NCBI RefSeq assembly: GCF_016919005.1
Contig: NZ_JAFFQE010000010.1
Span: 62,001 to 126,000, forward strand
Reading direction: 5' to 3'
Length of the DNA stretch: 64,000 bases
Origin: Desulfopila inferna
GTDB lineage: Bacteria; Desulfobacterota; Desulfobulbia; Desulfobulbales; Desulfocapsaceae
Shown: positions 9,718-19,255 of the stretch, piece by piece
How the letters are laid out: each line of letters starts with the position of its first letter
Numbering within the stretch: the first letter of the stretch is position 1
The notes under the pieces: model-generated
What the model saw: only the letters and a program-made list of their open reading frames with translations
The model's database searches: none
Told to the model about the DNA's origin: nothing
Program-made: the position numbers and the translations under genes

Positions 9718-12138
9718 ATGTCTGAACGTTCTGACAATGAATTTGATGATCTTGATCCGAAAGACCAGGAAAAACTAAAAAAGATCATCGCCAAGGATTC
9801 AAAATTTCTTCGTGATCCCAAAGGCCTATGGGGCGTTGTGGTCTCTCTGCTTGGCGCCACGCTGGTATTATTCTATTTTTATGCCGCTGGCATTGCCTCC
9901 GTCGGCACCCAGTTCCATCTTGGAATCTATGTACTGATCACCTATGTGCTGGTCTTCTTGCTGTATCCGGTCCCCAGAGCAGGTATTCGTCTTGGATTGA
10001 ACCTGTTGCTTGCCTGGATATTAGTCAGTGGCGCCACCATCCTGTTTGTTTACGACTCTCACCTCACCTACTATGAGCAGTTAATGAGCATTGCCGAGTT
10101 AGGTGAAAAAGAAGGCTGGACTGCTGGCCTGCAACAGGCTCTTTCCCTGTGGCCGCTGGTTCTGGCCTCCATCATTCTGGCGGCCCTGCTCCAATATGCC
10201 GACAGCATTTCATTAAGGTACTGGAAAAACACACCTGCGCCGTCCGATATTCTCTTTGCCGCCGTAGCTGCCGGCGTGATCTATTACTGGCTAAGCCAGT
10301 TTGAGGCTCTTAACTGGCGGGCCGGGGCGGAAAACGAACTTGATTCGCTGATCAGCATTACCGGTATTCTCATTTCCTTTGAAGTTTGTCGCCGGGTCCT
10401 CGGCTGGTCCATGACCATCATCGGGGTACTGATGATAGCCTTTGCTTATTTCGGCCCATATCTCCCGGACATCCTTGCCCATCGCGGCTTCGACTTCGAG
10501 CGAATATGCACTGCCTTGTTCCTGACCACCAATGGAGTCTTTGGAGTCATGGCCAACGTGCTGGCAACATATGTGATTCTGTTCATCTTTTTTGGCGCAT
10601 TCCTGCATAAATCAGGGGCAGGTCGTTTCTTTATCGACTTACCTTTGGCTCTTGCCGGCCGCAGTACAGGCGGACCAGCCAAGGTCGCGGTTATCGCCTC
10701 GGCCCTGTTCGGTTCCGTTTCCGGAAGCGCGATCGCCAACACCGTCTCTACCGGGTCCTTCACCATCCCCCTGATGAAACGGGCCGGATTCCGTCCTCAT
10801 GTCGCGGGTGCCATAGAACCTGCCGCTTCCATCGGCGGTATGTTCCTGCCTCCGATCATGGGAGCGGGCGGATTCCTGATGGCTGAGCTCACTGGTTTGC
10901 CGTATTCCTATATCATGATTATCTCGGTCGGACCTGCTCTGCTTTATTTTTTCTCGGTTTTCTGCATGATTCACTTTGAGGCGAAGAAACTCAAGATTGT
11001 CGGCATCCAGGACGACGAATTTCCGCACTGGAAAATCGTCCTCAAAAATGGCTGGTACTATGCATTGCCGCTGGTTATCATCACCGTGCTGATGCTCATG
11101 GGACGTTCACCCGGCTATGCCGCCTTCTGGGCTACCATTTCCTGTATAGCCGTCAGCTGGCTGCACCGGGAAACCCGCATGGGACCGGTACAGATCTGGG
11201 AAGCCATCCAGACAGGCGCCCGCAACACTCTGATCATTGGAGCAACAGTCGGAGTTATCGGCGTCATTGTTGGTGTTATCTCCCTGACCGGCATGGGCTT
11301 GAAATTCTCTGACCTGATCATTGCCCTGGCCGGCAACAGTCTCCTGCTCGCCATCATCCTTATCGCGCTGGCCTCTCTGGTCCTCGGCATGGGGGTTCCC
11401 GTTACCGCCTCATACCTTATCGTCGCCGTACTGGCCGTCCCGGCACTGGGAGCTTTCGGAGTTGCCGCCATTGTCGCTCACCAGATCGTTTACTGGCTCA
11501 GCCAGGACTCGAACATCACTCCACCTGTCTGCGTGGCCGCCTACGCCGGTGCCGCAATTGCCGGATCAGATCCCTGGAAAACCGGCTGGACGGCGTTTAA
11601 GTTTGCCAAAATGCTCTATGTCATGCCGCTGCTTTTCGCCTTCACACCCTCGATTCTTTTTCAGGGCAAAGTTCTTGAGACCAAGGTGCCGGAATTCGAC
11701 ACTCCTTTCGCCACTGTTCTCCAGGTCAATGTCCATGAAAATGAGGATTTTGTCAGAGGCGATGTGGTAGCCGTTCTTAATGTAGGCGGTGAAACCACAG
11801 AGGTCAAAGCCAAAAAAGACGCCACGGTGATCCAGGTCTTTTCTCCCCCGGGAAGCATGGTCAGCCCGGGTGACGTCCTTCTGCGCAATGAAATCAAACC
11901 CACACCGTTCCGGATATTTTCCTCGTTCTTTTCCGCTTTTCTCGGGACAATCGCCTTTTCCAGCCTGATGATGGGTTTCTGGCTCTGCCGTACCAGCATT
12001 CTTGAATGGCTGCTGATGGCGCCCGCGACCCTCTTGCTCTTCTGGCCGACTTTTATTACAGACGGAGCAGGTTTAATCATCATGGCGGTAATATTCTTTC
12101 TACAGAAGAGGAGAATCAATAAGCTCAAAAAGACATAA
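9718..12138 (+). CDS. TRAP transporter fused permease (4TM/12TM) with lipoyl-like segment
   Basis: 806-residue inner-membrane protein, the fused small and large permease of a TAXI-TRAP system driven by an ion gradient. Many transmembrane helices; the DctM-type core contains FGSVSGSAIANTVSTGSFTIP and EPAASIGGMFLPPIMGAGGF. After the last core helices (about residue 650) there is a roughly 75-residue soluble stretch resembling a biotinyl/lipoyl fold: VVAVLNVGGE, then TEVKAKKDATVIQVFSPPGS and VSPGDVLL, followed by two more helices. No clear biotinylation or lipoylation motif is seen. Works with the binding protein just upstream. Confidence 0.88.
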   Translation: MSERSDNEFDDLDPKDQEKLKKIIAKDSKFLRDPKGLWGVVVSLLGATLVLFYFYAAGIASVGTQFHLGIYVLITYVLVFLLYPVPRAGIRLGLNLLLAWILVSGATILFVYDSHLTYYEQLMSIAELGEKEGWTAGLQQALSLWPLVLASIILAALLQYADSISLRYWKNTPAPSDILFAAVAAGVIYYWLSQFEALNWRAGAENELDSLISITGILISFEVCRRVLGWSMTIIGVLMIAFAYFGPYLPDILAHRGFDFERICTALFLTTNGVFGVMANVLATYVILFIFFGAFLHKSGAGRFFIDLPLALAGRSTGGPAKVAVIASALFGSVSGSAIANTVSTGSFTIPLMKRAGFRPHVAGAIEPAASIGGMFLPPIMGAGGFLMAELTGLPYSYIMIISVGPALLYFFSVFCMIHFEAKKLKIVGIQDDEFPHWKIVLKNGWYYALPLVIITVLMLMGRSPGYAAFWATISCIAVSWLHRETRMGPVQIWEAIQTGARNTLIIGATVGVIGVIVGVISLTGMGLKFSDLIIALAGNSLLLAIILIALASLVLGMGVPVTASYLIVAVLAVPALGAFGVAAIVAHQIVYWLSQDSNITPPVCVAAYAGAAIAGSDPWKTGWTAFKFAKMLYVMPLLFAFTPSILFQGKVLETKVPEFDTPFATVLQVNVHENEDFVRGDVVAVLNVGGETTEVKAKKDATVIQVFSPPGSMVSPGDVLLRNEIKPTPFRIFSSFFSAFLGTIAFSSLMMGFWLCRTSILEWLLMAPATLLLFWPTFITDGAGLIIMAVIFFLQKRRINKLKKT

Positions 12139-12166
12139 GATATCATCATCATAAGATTTTTTTTAC

Positions 12167-13252
12167 ATGACCAGAAAAACCGACATACTGGTGATTTTTA
12201 CGCTAATGGTGGTGGGGCCGCCTTTGATTGGTATATACCTGTCGGGCCGGTCTGTTGAACTCTTCGCCTCTTTCCCGCCATTAACCGTAACCGCTGAACA
12301 TTCTTCCTTTTCATGGCCGGTGTTCCTACTGTATCTTGTGCCGACGGTCGGTATTTTGGGCTTGATTATCATCGGCTTTCGACAGCAACCGCAGAAATCC
12401 CCGGATTCAGTTGAAATACAAAGGGGAATCCCCTGGTGGGGCTGGGTTGCCCTGACAATCCTGATTGCCTCCTGGTTTATCGCCTGGACCCGATTTTCCT
12501 GGTTTGCGCCATATCAGCGCCTCACCTTCATTCCCCTGTGGTTTTCATACATCGTCTGCGCCAATGCTTTATGTGTTCGTCAATCCGGCAGCTGCCCGCT
12601 GCTGCATGAGTCTTTGTTTTTTGCCGGTTTATTCCCGCTCAGCGCGGTTTTCTGGTGGTTTTTCGAATACCTTAATCAATTTGTCCTGAACTGGTTCTAT
12701 ACCGGAGTGGATTATGGTCCGCTGGGATACAGCATTCATGCAACCATCTCTTTTTCTACCGTTTTGCCTGCGGTGTATACAACCAGAGAATTGCTCTTCA
12801 GAATGGCATGGTTCAGAAACAGATTCCACGGTTTCCCCTCATTTGGAAAATCTATTCCCGGATTCGTAAACTGGCTGGTCCTGCTGATCTCCGCGGCAGG
12901 ATTGACAGGTATAGGACTATGGCCTGAAGAGCTTTTCTTTCTTCTATGGGTCTCGCCCCTGCTCATCCTGACAACCCTGCGGCATATTGCCCGACAGCCC
13001 ACCCTTTTATCGGTCATGGCGGCCGGGGACTGGCGCCCGGCTATGTCGGCCGCACTGGCAGCCCTGGTCTGTGGCGTTTTCTGGGAAATGTGGAATTTCT
13101 ACAGCCTCGCCAAATGGATATATAGTATTCCTTATGTCCATCGCTTCAAGATTTTCGAAATGCCGATTCTGGGCTATATGGGATACCTGCCTTTCGGCCT
13201 GTTATGCATTGAAATTGTGGATTTTTTTAAGCCGGAGAAAAAAATACATTAG
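12167..13252 (+). CDS. polytopic membrane protein, function unknown
   Basis: 361 residues, about nine hydrophobic segments spread over its length, several rich in Trp and Phe (WWGWVALTILIASWFIAWTR). It starts 28 bp after the TRAP permease and may be co-transcribed with it. I do not recognise the family, and no catalytic motif is apparent. The ribosome binding site is weak; translational coupling to the permease could explain that. Confidence 0.65.
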   Translation: MTRKTDILVIFTLMVVGPPLIGIYLSGRSVELFASFPPLTVTAEHSSFSWPVFLLYLVPTVGILGLIIIGFRQQPQKSPDSVEIQRGIPWWGWVALTILIASWFIAWTRFSWFAPYQRLTFIPLWFSYIVCANALCVRQSGSCPLLHESLFFAGLFPLSAVFWWFFEYLNQFVLNWFYTGVDYGPLGYSIHATISFSTVLPAVYTTRELLFRMAWFRNRFHGFPSFGKSIPGFVNWLVLLISAAGLTGIGLWPEELFFLLWVSPLLILTTLRHIARQPTLLSVMAAGDWRPAMSAALAALVCGVFWEMWNFYSLAKWIYSIPYVHRFKIFEMPILGYMGYLPFGLLCIEIVDFFKPEKKIH

Positions 13253-13474
13253 TAGTTTTAAAAAATGTCTGTCCGCCAATCACAACATGCAGGTGTTTAG
13301 ATATTTTCCCTTGCCGGACACCATTGTCCAAGGTACTTTTTCAAGCCTGGACAAATTCCCTGGGAATATATTCAGTAAAACCAAAAGCGGAAGTTGAGAT
13401 ACTGTATTTGTTACAGAAATAATCTCCCGCTGGCAGCATTTAAACCGCGAACCCCAGCAGAAAAATGTCGTTAT

Positions 13475-13948
13475 ATGAAAATATGGATCGATGCCGATGC
13501 CTGTCCTGCGGTCATTAAGGAGATATTGTACAAAGCCTCACTTCGCAAAAAAATGCAGCTCATCCTGGTTGCCAACACTCCCCTGCGCATTCCTCATTCA
13601 CCATATATACACAAGATGTTAGTCGGCGCCGGTCCCGATGTTGCCGATAAAAAGATAGTGGAAAATATAGCAGCCGGCGATCTGGTGATTACCGCTGATA
13701 TTCCCCTGGCGGCCGAGGTTATTGCCAAAGGTGGCCATGCTCTGAGCCCGCGCGGTGAGATGTTCTCCGCAGAAAGCATCGGCGGCAGACTCAGCATGAG
13801 AGATTTTCTTGATGATCTACGTTCAAATGGTATTAACACAGGCGGTCCCGCACCGCTGAGCAACAGTGACCGGCAGAAGTTTGCAGGCCAGCTGGATAAA
13901 TTGCTGACTGAAAAAGCAGGAAACACCGCTGGAAATCAGGACCAGTGA
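13475..13948 (+). CDS. yaiI: YaiI/YqxD family protein (UPF0178)
   Basis: 157 residues. Hallmarks of UPF0178: N-terminal [46 protein letters not shown], and [14 protein letters not shown] followed by the D/R-rich C-terminus. The acidic residues at the N-terminus and in VITADIPLA resemble a PIN-like nuclease fold, but the function is unproven. An upstream in-frame start at 13394 would add 27 residues outside the conserved family, so the ATG at 13475 is preferred. The last 13 bases overlap the end of the convergent EAL gene. Confidence 0.85.
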   Translation: MKIWIDADACPAVIKEILYKASLRKKMQLILVANTPLRIPHSPYIHKMLVGAGPDVADKKIVENIAAGDLVITADIPLAAEVIAKGGHALSPRGEMFSAESIGGRLSMRDFLDDLRSNGINTGGPAPLSNSDRQKFAGQLDKLLTEKAGNTAGNQDQ

Positions 13949-16155
13949 AACACTCCACCCTCGCGTTTACGCCTCCTCAGCAATGCCGTCATCTCTTCTT
14001 TGGATAAAGGAAGACTGTAGATATTTCCCTGGATAATATCGCAGCCGAAGCCGCGCAACAGCTTCACATGTTCCTCCCGATCGACTCCTTCGGCTATCAC
14101 CTCCAGATTGAGCGAATGCGCCAGGTTAATGATGGTTGAGACAATAGCACGGCTACTGGAACGTTCAGTCATGTCCAGGATGAAGGAGCGGTCGATCTTC
14201 AGGGCTGTTACCGGCAGCCGGCTGAGATAACTGAGAGAGGAGTAGCCGGTACCGAAATCATCGATGGCGACGCCGAAACCTGATTCCCTTATCGCCCGGA
14301 GCTTGGAAACATTTTCCTCTGCGTCCTCCATGAGAGCACCTTCGGTGATTTCGATATCCAGACCATGATCCTCCGTATCGCCCACCATCTGCATCAAAGA
14401 GCGGACAAAGTTTGGCTGCCGTAACTGATAGGGTGAGACATTGACCGCAATTCTCGGCGGGTCAAGCTGTAACTGGCGCCACCGCAGCAGATCATCGACA
14501 GCATGCCGTATTACCCAGTTTCCAATCTCTATTATCATATCGGTCCCTTCCATCAGGGGGATGAAACGACCAGGGAAAACCAGACCCTCTTCAGGATCAT
14601 CATAGCGCACCAGAACCTCCATGCCGGCAATGCTCTCATCGGCAGTGAAGATTTTTGGTTGATAGCTCAGAACCAGCCTGCCTCTGACGATGGCGTTACG
14701 CAGTTTGGCCTCCATAGTAACTGATTGAACTATCCGATCATTCATGGCCGGGTTGTAGAGCAGGTATGTTACTCCTTGACTATGCGCTTTTTTAAGTGCC
14801 ATTTCTCCATATTTATATAATGCATCCGGATCGGTGCCATCGGAAGGGAACAATGCGATGCCGACACGAACTCTGACATGGATCTCCTCATCATGGATTT
14901 TGAATGGTTCATTAAAATTATTGAGCACCTCCTGTTCCAGTCTGTGGGCAACCTGGTCGGTGTTCATCAGACCGGCCAGTGAAACTGCAAAACCATGGGC
15001 CCCAACCCTGGCGACAGTTTCCTGGTTACCGGTGGCATCGCAAAGACGCCGTCCAACCTGTTTCAACAGCTGATCACCCACATGCCGGCCATAGGTGTTA
15101 TTGATACCGGAGAAATGCAGGAGATCGATTATCAGCAGGGCCACCATGTTGTCGGCCCGCGTGGCCACCCTGAACTGCAGCGGCAGGTGTTCCATGAGGA
15201 AGTTGCGGTTAAAGAGCCCGGTCAAGGCATCGTGATAGGCGAGATAGTTAAGCTGCTTCTCTTTACTGATATGATCGAGGGCGAAGGAGAGATCTCCCGC
15301 CAGTTCCACAAGCAGCTGCATTTCTGCATCGTTGAAATCCTCCGGGTTCCGGGAAAAAAAGGCAAACACGCCGACGGTCTTTTCCTCAAGCTGCAAAGGC
15401 AGTAGGGCATAGGCGGCGTACTCGACGGCGGCGCCGGCTTTGGCGATGATACTCTCCCGCCGCCGATGACGAACCACCGGTTCGCCATCGCGATACAGCT
15501 TATCAAGATCCTCATCGACTTCATTCGAGATGGTTTTGATGGGTGTAACCTGACAGGCCGACCCATCATCGGTCAAGCGACAACAGGTATTGGCCGCAGA
15601 CTGCTCATCCTCTCCTTCCACGCTGATCCAGGCCATCTGATAGCCTCCGTCCTCGACGGCTATCCTGCATGCCTCCCTAAACAGTTCTCCACAGTCCTGC
15701 CGCCGGACAATGGTTGAATTGATGCTGCTGAGAATACGATAGAGCCGGGCAAGATCTGCTGTCTTGCTTTCACTCTCACGGAGATCACGAGTCCTTTTCT
15801 CCACCCGCTGCTCCAAAGTGGCATTTATCTCCTGGAGCTGGCTGATGGTCTCATTGAAGCTGCGATGCATCATTTCAAAGGGTGCCATTACCTCTGCCAG
15901 AAACTCCTGGCCCCGGGTGAGGTATTCTCTGAGATGTGATGCGGCACCTTCTGTCGGCACCGCTTCCCTGAGGACCTCTTGGTGCATGGCTATCAGTTCA
16001 AGAATATTAATGTTTTTGTCGACCGCACTCCTGCCTAGATCATAGGCCTGCATTAATGATTCTTCACTGGTTTCACCAGTGACGTACGCCATCAAGGCCT
16101 GCCGATATACGACGGCAAATGCTGCGGGGAGATCGCCCTGGGGAAGATTATTCAC
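13936..16155 (-). CDS. RsbU_N-GAF-GGDEF-EAL protein: stressosome-coupled c-di-GMP phosphodiesterase
   Basis: 739 residues. Domains in order: an RsbU N-terminal (RsbT-binding) domain at about 1-90 ([23 protein letters not shown]), a coiled coil at about 100-130, a GAF domain at about 135-290, a GGDEF domain whose active site is degenerate ([13 protein letters not shown] in place of GGDEF), and an EAL domain at about 480-730. The EAL domain keeps the metal and catalytic residues: EVL in [40 protein letters not shown] and AEGVD. It should therefore cleave c-di-GMP and not make it. ATGA overlap with the phosphatase gene upstream makes it the last gene of the stressosome operon, the slot occupied by RsbU in Bacillus. 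Confidence 0.9.
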   Translation of the reverse strand: MNNLPQGDLPAAFAVVYRQALMAYVTGETSEESLMQAYDLGRSAVDKNINILELIAMHQEVLREAVPTEGAASHLREYLTRGQEFLAEVMAPFEMMHRSFNETISQLQEINATLEQRVEKRTRDLRESESKTADLARLYRILSSINSTIVRRQDCGELFREACRIAVEDGGYQMAWISVEGEDEQSAANTCCRLTDDGSACQVTPIKTISNEVDEDLDKLYRDGEPVVRHRRRESIIAKAGAAVEYAAYALLPLQLEEKTVGVFAFFSRNPEDFNDAEMQLLVELAGDLSFALDHISKEKQLNYLAYHDALTGLFNRNFLMEHLPLQFRVATRADNMVALLIIDLLHFSGINNTYGRHVGDQLLKQVGRRLCDATGNQETVARVGAHGFAVSLAGLMNTDQVAHRLEQEVLNNFNEPFKIHDEEIHVRVRVGIALFPSDGTDPDALYKYGEMALKKAHSQGVTYLLYNPAMNDRIVQSVTMEAKLRNAIVRGRLVLSYQPKIFTADESIAGMEVLVRYDDPEEGLVFPGRFIPLMEGTDMIIEIGNWVIRHAVDDLLRWRQLQLDPPRIAVNVSPYQLRQPNFVRSLMQMVGDTEDHGLDIEITEGALMEDAEENVSKLRAIRESGFGVAIDDFGTGYSSLSYLSRLPVTALKIDRSFILDMTERSSSRAIVSTIINLAHSLNLEVIAEGVDREEHVKLLRGFGCDIIQGNIYSLPLSKEEMTALLRRRKREGGVFHWS

Positions 16156-16784
16156 TTCAAATCATCCTCCTGTCGTCCAGCCTGAGGACACCAGCATGCC
16201 ACCAGCACCAGGGCGTCATCAGTGGATTTGGCATAATTGTTGAGAATCGAGGCTGAGAGCCTCTCCGGATCTCGACCGGCGATCATCTGAACGAAATCGC
16301 TGTTTATACCATCGGTTGCCATGACCAGAAGGTCCCCGTCGTCAAGATTGACAAACGTCGGCTGCAGATTGGGCAGACGGTAGCCCACGATGCCGCCGCG
16401 CATGGTGATATATTCGGCAAAAAGCCGCTCCCCCTGAATCCGATGCACTACTCCCTCCACGTTACCGATGCCGATCCAACCCAGCAGACATTGCCGGCTG
16501 TCGATGGCGGCCAGGGCACAGGCGCAACCGCGAGTACCTTTCAGTGCTTCGTGACCGAACCGGACAAGTTGGACCAAATCCACCTCCACGTGGTCGACAA
16601 AGGTTGAGATCAAGGCACTGCCGGCTGCAGCCGCTTCAGGGCCGTGACCCAGTCCATCCACCACCGCCAGAAGCCAGCCTGTCGGTGTACGGACAACAAG
16701 ATAATTATCCCCGGACAGTTCTTCACCAGGCATCGGTCGCCCGGCAACACTCCACTGCAGCTCCCCGTAATCAGAAGTGATCAT
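16152..16784 (-). CDS. RsbX/SpoIIE-like PP2C phosphatase
   Basis: About 210 residues, a single PP2C-type serine/threonine phosphatase domain: GDNYLVV, VVDGLGHGPEAAAAG, and the C-terminal VMATDGINSDF. The size and the lack of extra domains match RsbX, which resets the stressosome by dephosphorylating RsbR and RsbS. ATG at 16784 overlaps the rsbT stop codon as ATGA; a start at 16799 is possible. Fourth gene of the operon, directly before the EAL output. Confidence 0.85.
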   Translation of the reverse strand: MITSDYGELQWSVAGRPMPGEELSGDNYLVVRTPTGWLLAVVDGLGHGPEAAAAGSALISTFVDHVEVDLVQLVRFGHEALKGTRGCACALAAIDSRQCLLGWIGIGNVEGVVHRIQGERLFAEYITMRGGIVGYRLPNLQPTFVNLDDGDLLVMATDGINSDFVQMIAGRDPERLSASILNNYAKSTDDALVLVACWCPQAGRQEDDLK

Positions 16785-17185
16785 TGGCTTCGTTCCCATT
16801 TAACCATCCGGACGATGGTTCCCTTACCCGTTTCGGAGATGATCTCGAAGTCGTCCATGAGCCTCTTCGCTCCGGGAAGTCCCATTCCCATGCCCCTTGA
16901 AGTAGTAAAGCCATCCTGCATCGCCTGTTCGATATCATCTATGCCGGGTCCCTGATCACGCGCAATGACAGCCAGACCACGTCTGCCGCTCACAACCACA
17001 CTGCTGAACTCTATCTCGCCGGAGCCCGCGTACTGCACGATGTTGCGGGCAACTTCGGAAATTGCGGTGGCCAAAAGAGTCAGATCACTGCCGGAGATGC
17101 CGATTTTACCAGCCAGCTGGCGCGCCTTGAGGCGAGCGGACATCACGTCCACATCGGCGGAGATAGTTATAATTTCAGGGTCCAT
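16781..17185 (-). CDS. rsbT: RsbT-like anti-sigma/switch serine kinase
   Basis: 134 residues with the GHKL ATPase boxes: N-box EVARNIVQYA (E44, N48), DQGPGI at 77-82 and GMGMGLPGAKRL at 98-109. RsbT phosphorylates RsbS and RsbR in the stressosome and, once released, activates the partner carrying an RsbU_N domain; here that partner is the EAL protein. ATG at 17185 is chosen because it overlaps the rsbS end by 11 bases and removes a non-conserved extension. Confidence 0.9.
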   Translation of the reverse strand: MDPEIITISADVDVMSARLKARQLAGKIGISGSDLTLLATAISEVARNIVQYAGSGEIEFSSVVVSGRRGLAVIARDQGPGIDDIEQAMQDGFTTSRGMGMGLPGAKRLMDDFEIISETGKGTIVRMVKWERSQ

Positions 17186-17555
17186 GACCGCTTGTTCCGT
17201 TTTTTGGTTCAGCTTTCCTGAGCATGGCAAGACCATCTTCCAGATCAAGGCTGGTCATACTTCCCTGCAGAGTCAATCCCAGTTGAACCATGGAAAAAGC
17301 GATTTCCGGCTGGATGCCGACAATCACCACTTTGGCACCTAAAAGACGGACCATCGCAGTTATGGTACGCAGAATCCGGACCGCAAACGAATCCATGATG
17401 TCAAGTGCCGTCACATCGATAACCACGCCCCTGGACCGGTGGCGGCGAACCTCTCGAATAAGTTTTTCCTGTAGACTTCTGAGATCGGCATCGGTCAATG
17501 CGCCCTGTATCGAGGCAATCAGAAAATGTCCCTGTTTTAAGATCGGAACCTCCAT
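17175..17555 (-). CDS. rsbS: RsbS stressosome scaffold (single STAS domain)
   Basis: 126 residues forming one STAS domain. The phosphorylatable serine is retained: VIDVTALDIMDSFAVRIL places it at Ser56, equivalent to Ser59 of B. subtilis RsbS. VGIQPEIAFSMVQLG matches the STAS second half. It forms the core with RsbR and sequesters RsbT. The gene overlaps the end of rsbR by 19 bases and the start of rsbT by 11, so the three are translationally coupled. Confidence 0.9.
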   Translation of the reverse strand: MEVPILKQGHFLIASIQGALTDADLRSLQEKLIREVRRHRSRGVVIDVTALDIMDSFAVRILRTITAMVRLLGAKVVIVGIQPEIAFSMVQLGLTLQGSMTSLDLEDGLAMLRKAEPKNGTSGHGP

Positions 17556-18538
17556 GACTTCTCATCCTCATCGTAGTTGTCATCACTCTCCCTATATTTT
17601 TTGACCTGATATCCAAGCAGCCGCTCCGCATGTTCTATGCCATTTTGCAGATCGCCGACGGTATGGACCGTCCCCAGGTCGATACCTATGGTCACCATGG
17701 TCAAAGCAATCTCAGGAGAAATGCCGGAGATCACCACTTCGGCACCCATCAGGCGTGCCGCTTCAACCGTCTGCAGCAGATGATTGGCCACCCGGGAATC
17801 GACGCTGGCCACACCGGTAATATCGATGACAATCACCTTGGCCCGATTGGCACGGATTGATTCCAACAGGTCTTCGGTCAACTGCCGGGCGCGCTGAGAA
17901 TCAATCTGGCCGATAATAGGCAAGAGCAGCATGCCTTCACGAAAAGGTAAAACCGGAGTCGACAATTCCCGTATAGCTTCACGCTGCAGTGTCTTAATGG
18001 TACGCTCACGCGAGTCAATATAGGTGTCAATGGCCAGAGAGATATCCAGGAAGGTGAGTTTTACCAGTGAGAAGAAAGCTGCAGTCGCGCTTTCCGATTC
18101 ACTGCTTTTGCTTTCAAAAATGAGTTTTCCGGCTGTTCGCAAATAGAAATTGTACATGGCCAGGTAGTGGTTGACTGGTAGGTCTATCTGCTCGTGAATA
18201 GCGCCTATCCGGAGCCGGTCTTCGGCATAAGTCAGGTCGTAATCTCCCTGCATCAGACGGACGAAGTAGGCTTTCTGTTTGGCCTTCACCCTGTCAAGGG
18301 TGGCTGAATCAGGGAAAAACGCCTTCATCTCATCAAACTGCAAAAGGTGTTTGTAGAATGCCCCGATGATCTGGTCGGCTTTGTTTTCGGCAAGAGAAGC
18401 AAGCTCTCTCAATCGCTGTTCGTCTTCACTTCCGAACTCGAGGAATTTTTTGCGCTGCTCCAGGTCCTGTTCGGTGATACCCATCATCTCGGCAAGGCTC
18501 AGGAATTTTTCCGTAAGCTGGCTTGAGAGCGGGGACAT
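17537..18538 (-). CDS. rsbR: RsbR with N-terminal globin sensor domain
   Basis: 333 residues. Residues ~10-180 are a globin-coupled-sensor type domain; RIGAIHEQIDLPVNHYLAMY contains His115 in the usual proximal haem-ligand position. A linker with STPVLP (Thr194, equivalent to Thr171 of B. subtilis RsbR) leads to a STAS domain at about 200-310, in which DITGVASVDSRVANH has Ser248 where B. subtilis has Thr205. Haem-binding RsbR would let the stressosome respond to O2, NO or CO. First gene of the operon, GGAGG upstream. The last residues (DDNYDEDEKSWRF) are an acidic tail. Confidence 0.9.
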   Translation of the reverse strand: MSPLSSQLTEKFLSLAEMMGITEQDLEQRKKFLEFGSEDEQRLRELASLAENKADQIIGAFYKHLLQFDEMKAFFPDSATLDRVKAKQKAYFVRLMQGDYDLTYAEDRLRIGAIHEQIDLPVNHYLAMYNFYLRTAGKLIFESKSSESESATAAFFSLVKLTFLDISLAIDTYIDSRERTIKTLQREAIRELSTPVLPFREGMLLLPIIGQIDSQRARQLTEDLLESIRANRAKVIVIDITGVASVDSRVANHLLQTVEAARLMGAEVVISGISPEIALTMVTIGIDLGTVHTVGDLQNGIEHAERLLGYQVKKYRESDDNYDEDEKSWRFRS

Positions 18539-19255
18539 AATAAACCTCCATCTCTATAAAAGACAATCACCCTGGTCCCAGTCCCGGGCAGCGAGTGACT
18601 GCTGTTGTGGCGGAAAGCGCTTCCGGGGTGCAGGCCTGCAGCAGGCACCGTCATTCTCACATATGTCTACGTATCGTAAGAAAGGCTCTGCATCCTCTTT
18701 AATAGTAATAATAATAGTTCTCAAGCTGCCGTCAAGATGGGTCACACCGGGAACGGAATTCTGAATTGCAAGTGAAGCAATGGCAGACAATGAAAGACCG
18801 ACATAGTTTCTCTATGGTACTTAGAGAAAAGTTCCACCATTGCACTTGGTTTCTATGCTGGCTCTATATATGTTAGGTTAAAGTTTGCTGAAACACCTGG
18901 TGGTAATGAGAAATCTCCGTTTCTCCTTGATAATACGTAAGACGGATGTCTCGATTTATTCTCCCCGGTATGAAAATGAAATCAGCAATAATGATATTTT
19001 TTTTACCTGAACCTGTCGATAGACAAGGAACGGACTGGTGTTTCTGGTATATTTTGCTAAAGTGTTGTGGTATTGCCCTACAAAAAGAAAAGGGCAGCAG
19101 ACAATCAGAATCGGTGAGCACGCTGTTTCCCCTCTAACCAACAGGACCGGAACAGAATTGCCGGCTACAACAATGAAAGTATGGATCTTCGGCATGCTTT
19201 ACATCAGGAAACCAACACTTTCCGGTAAAAATGCTAAATGAGAATGTGTGTTACC
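18539..19255. other. intergenic region, ~715 bp, with one doubtful small ORF
   Basis: Divergent promoter region between rsbR and the L,D-transpeptidase gene. A 78-codon frame on the minus strand (18554-18790), ending just before rsbR, has an ATG but no convincing ribosome binding site and no recognisable motif apart from a few cysteines (CENDGACC). The rest is AT-rich without clear repeats. Confidence 0.35.

Noticed and set aside
18554-18790. 78-residue gene upstream of rsbR
   Set aside because: No ribosome binding site or recognised motif; kept only as a note in the intergenic entry.
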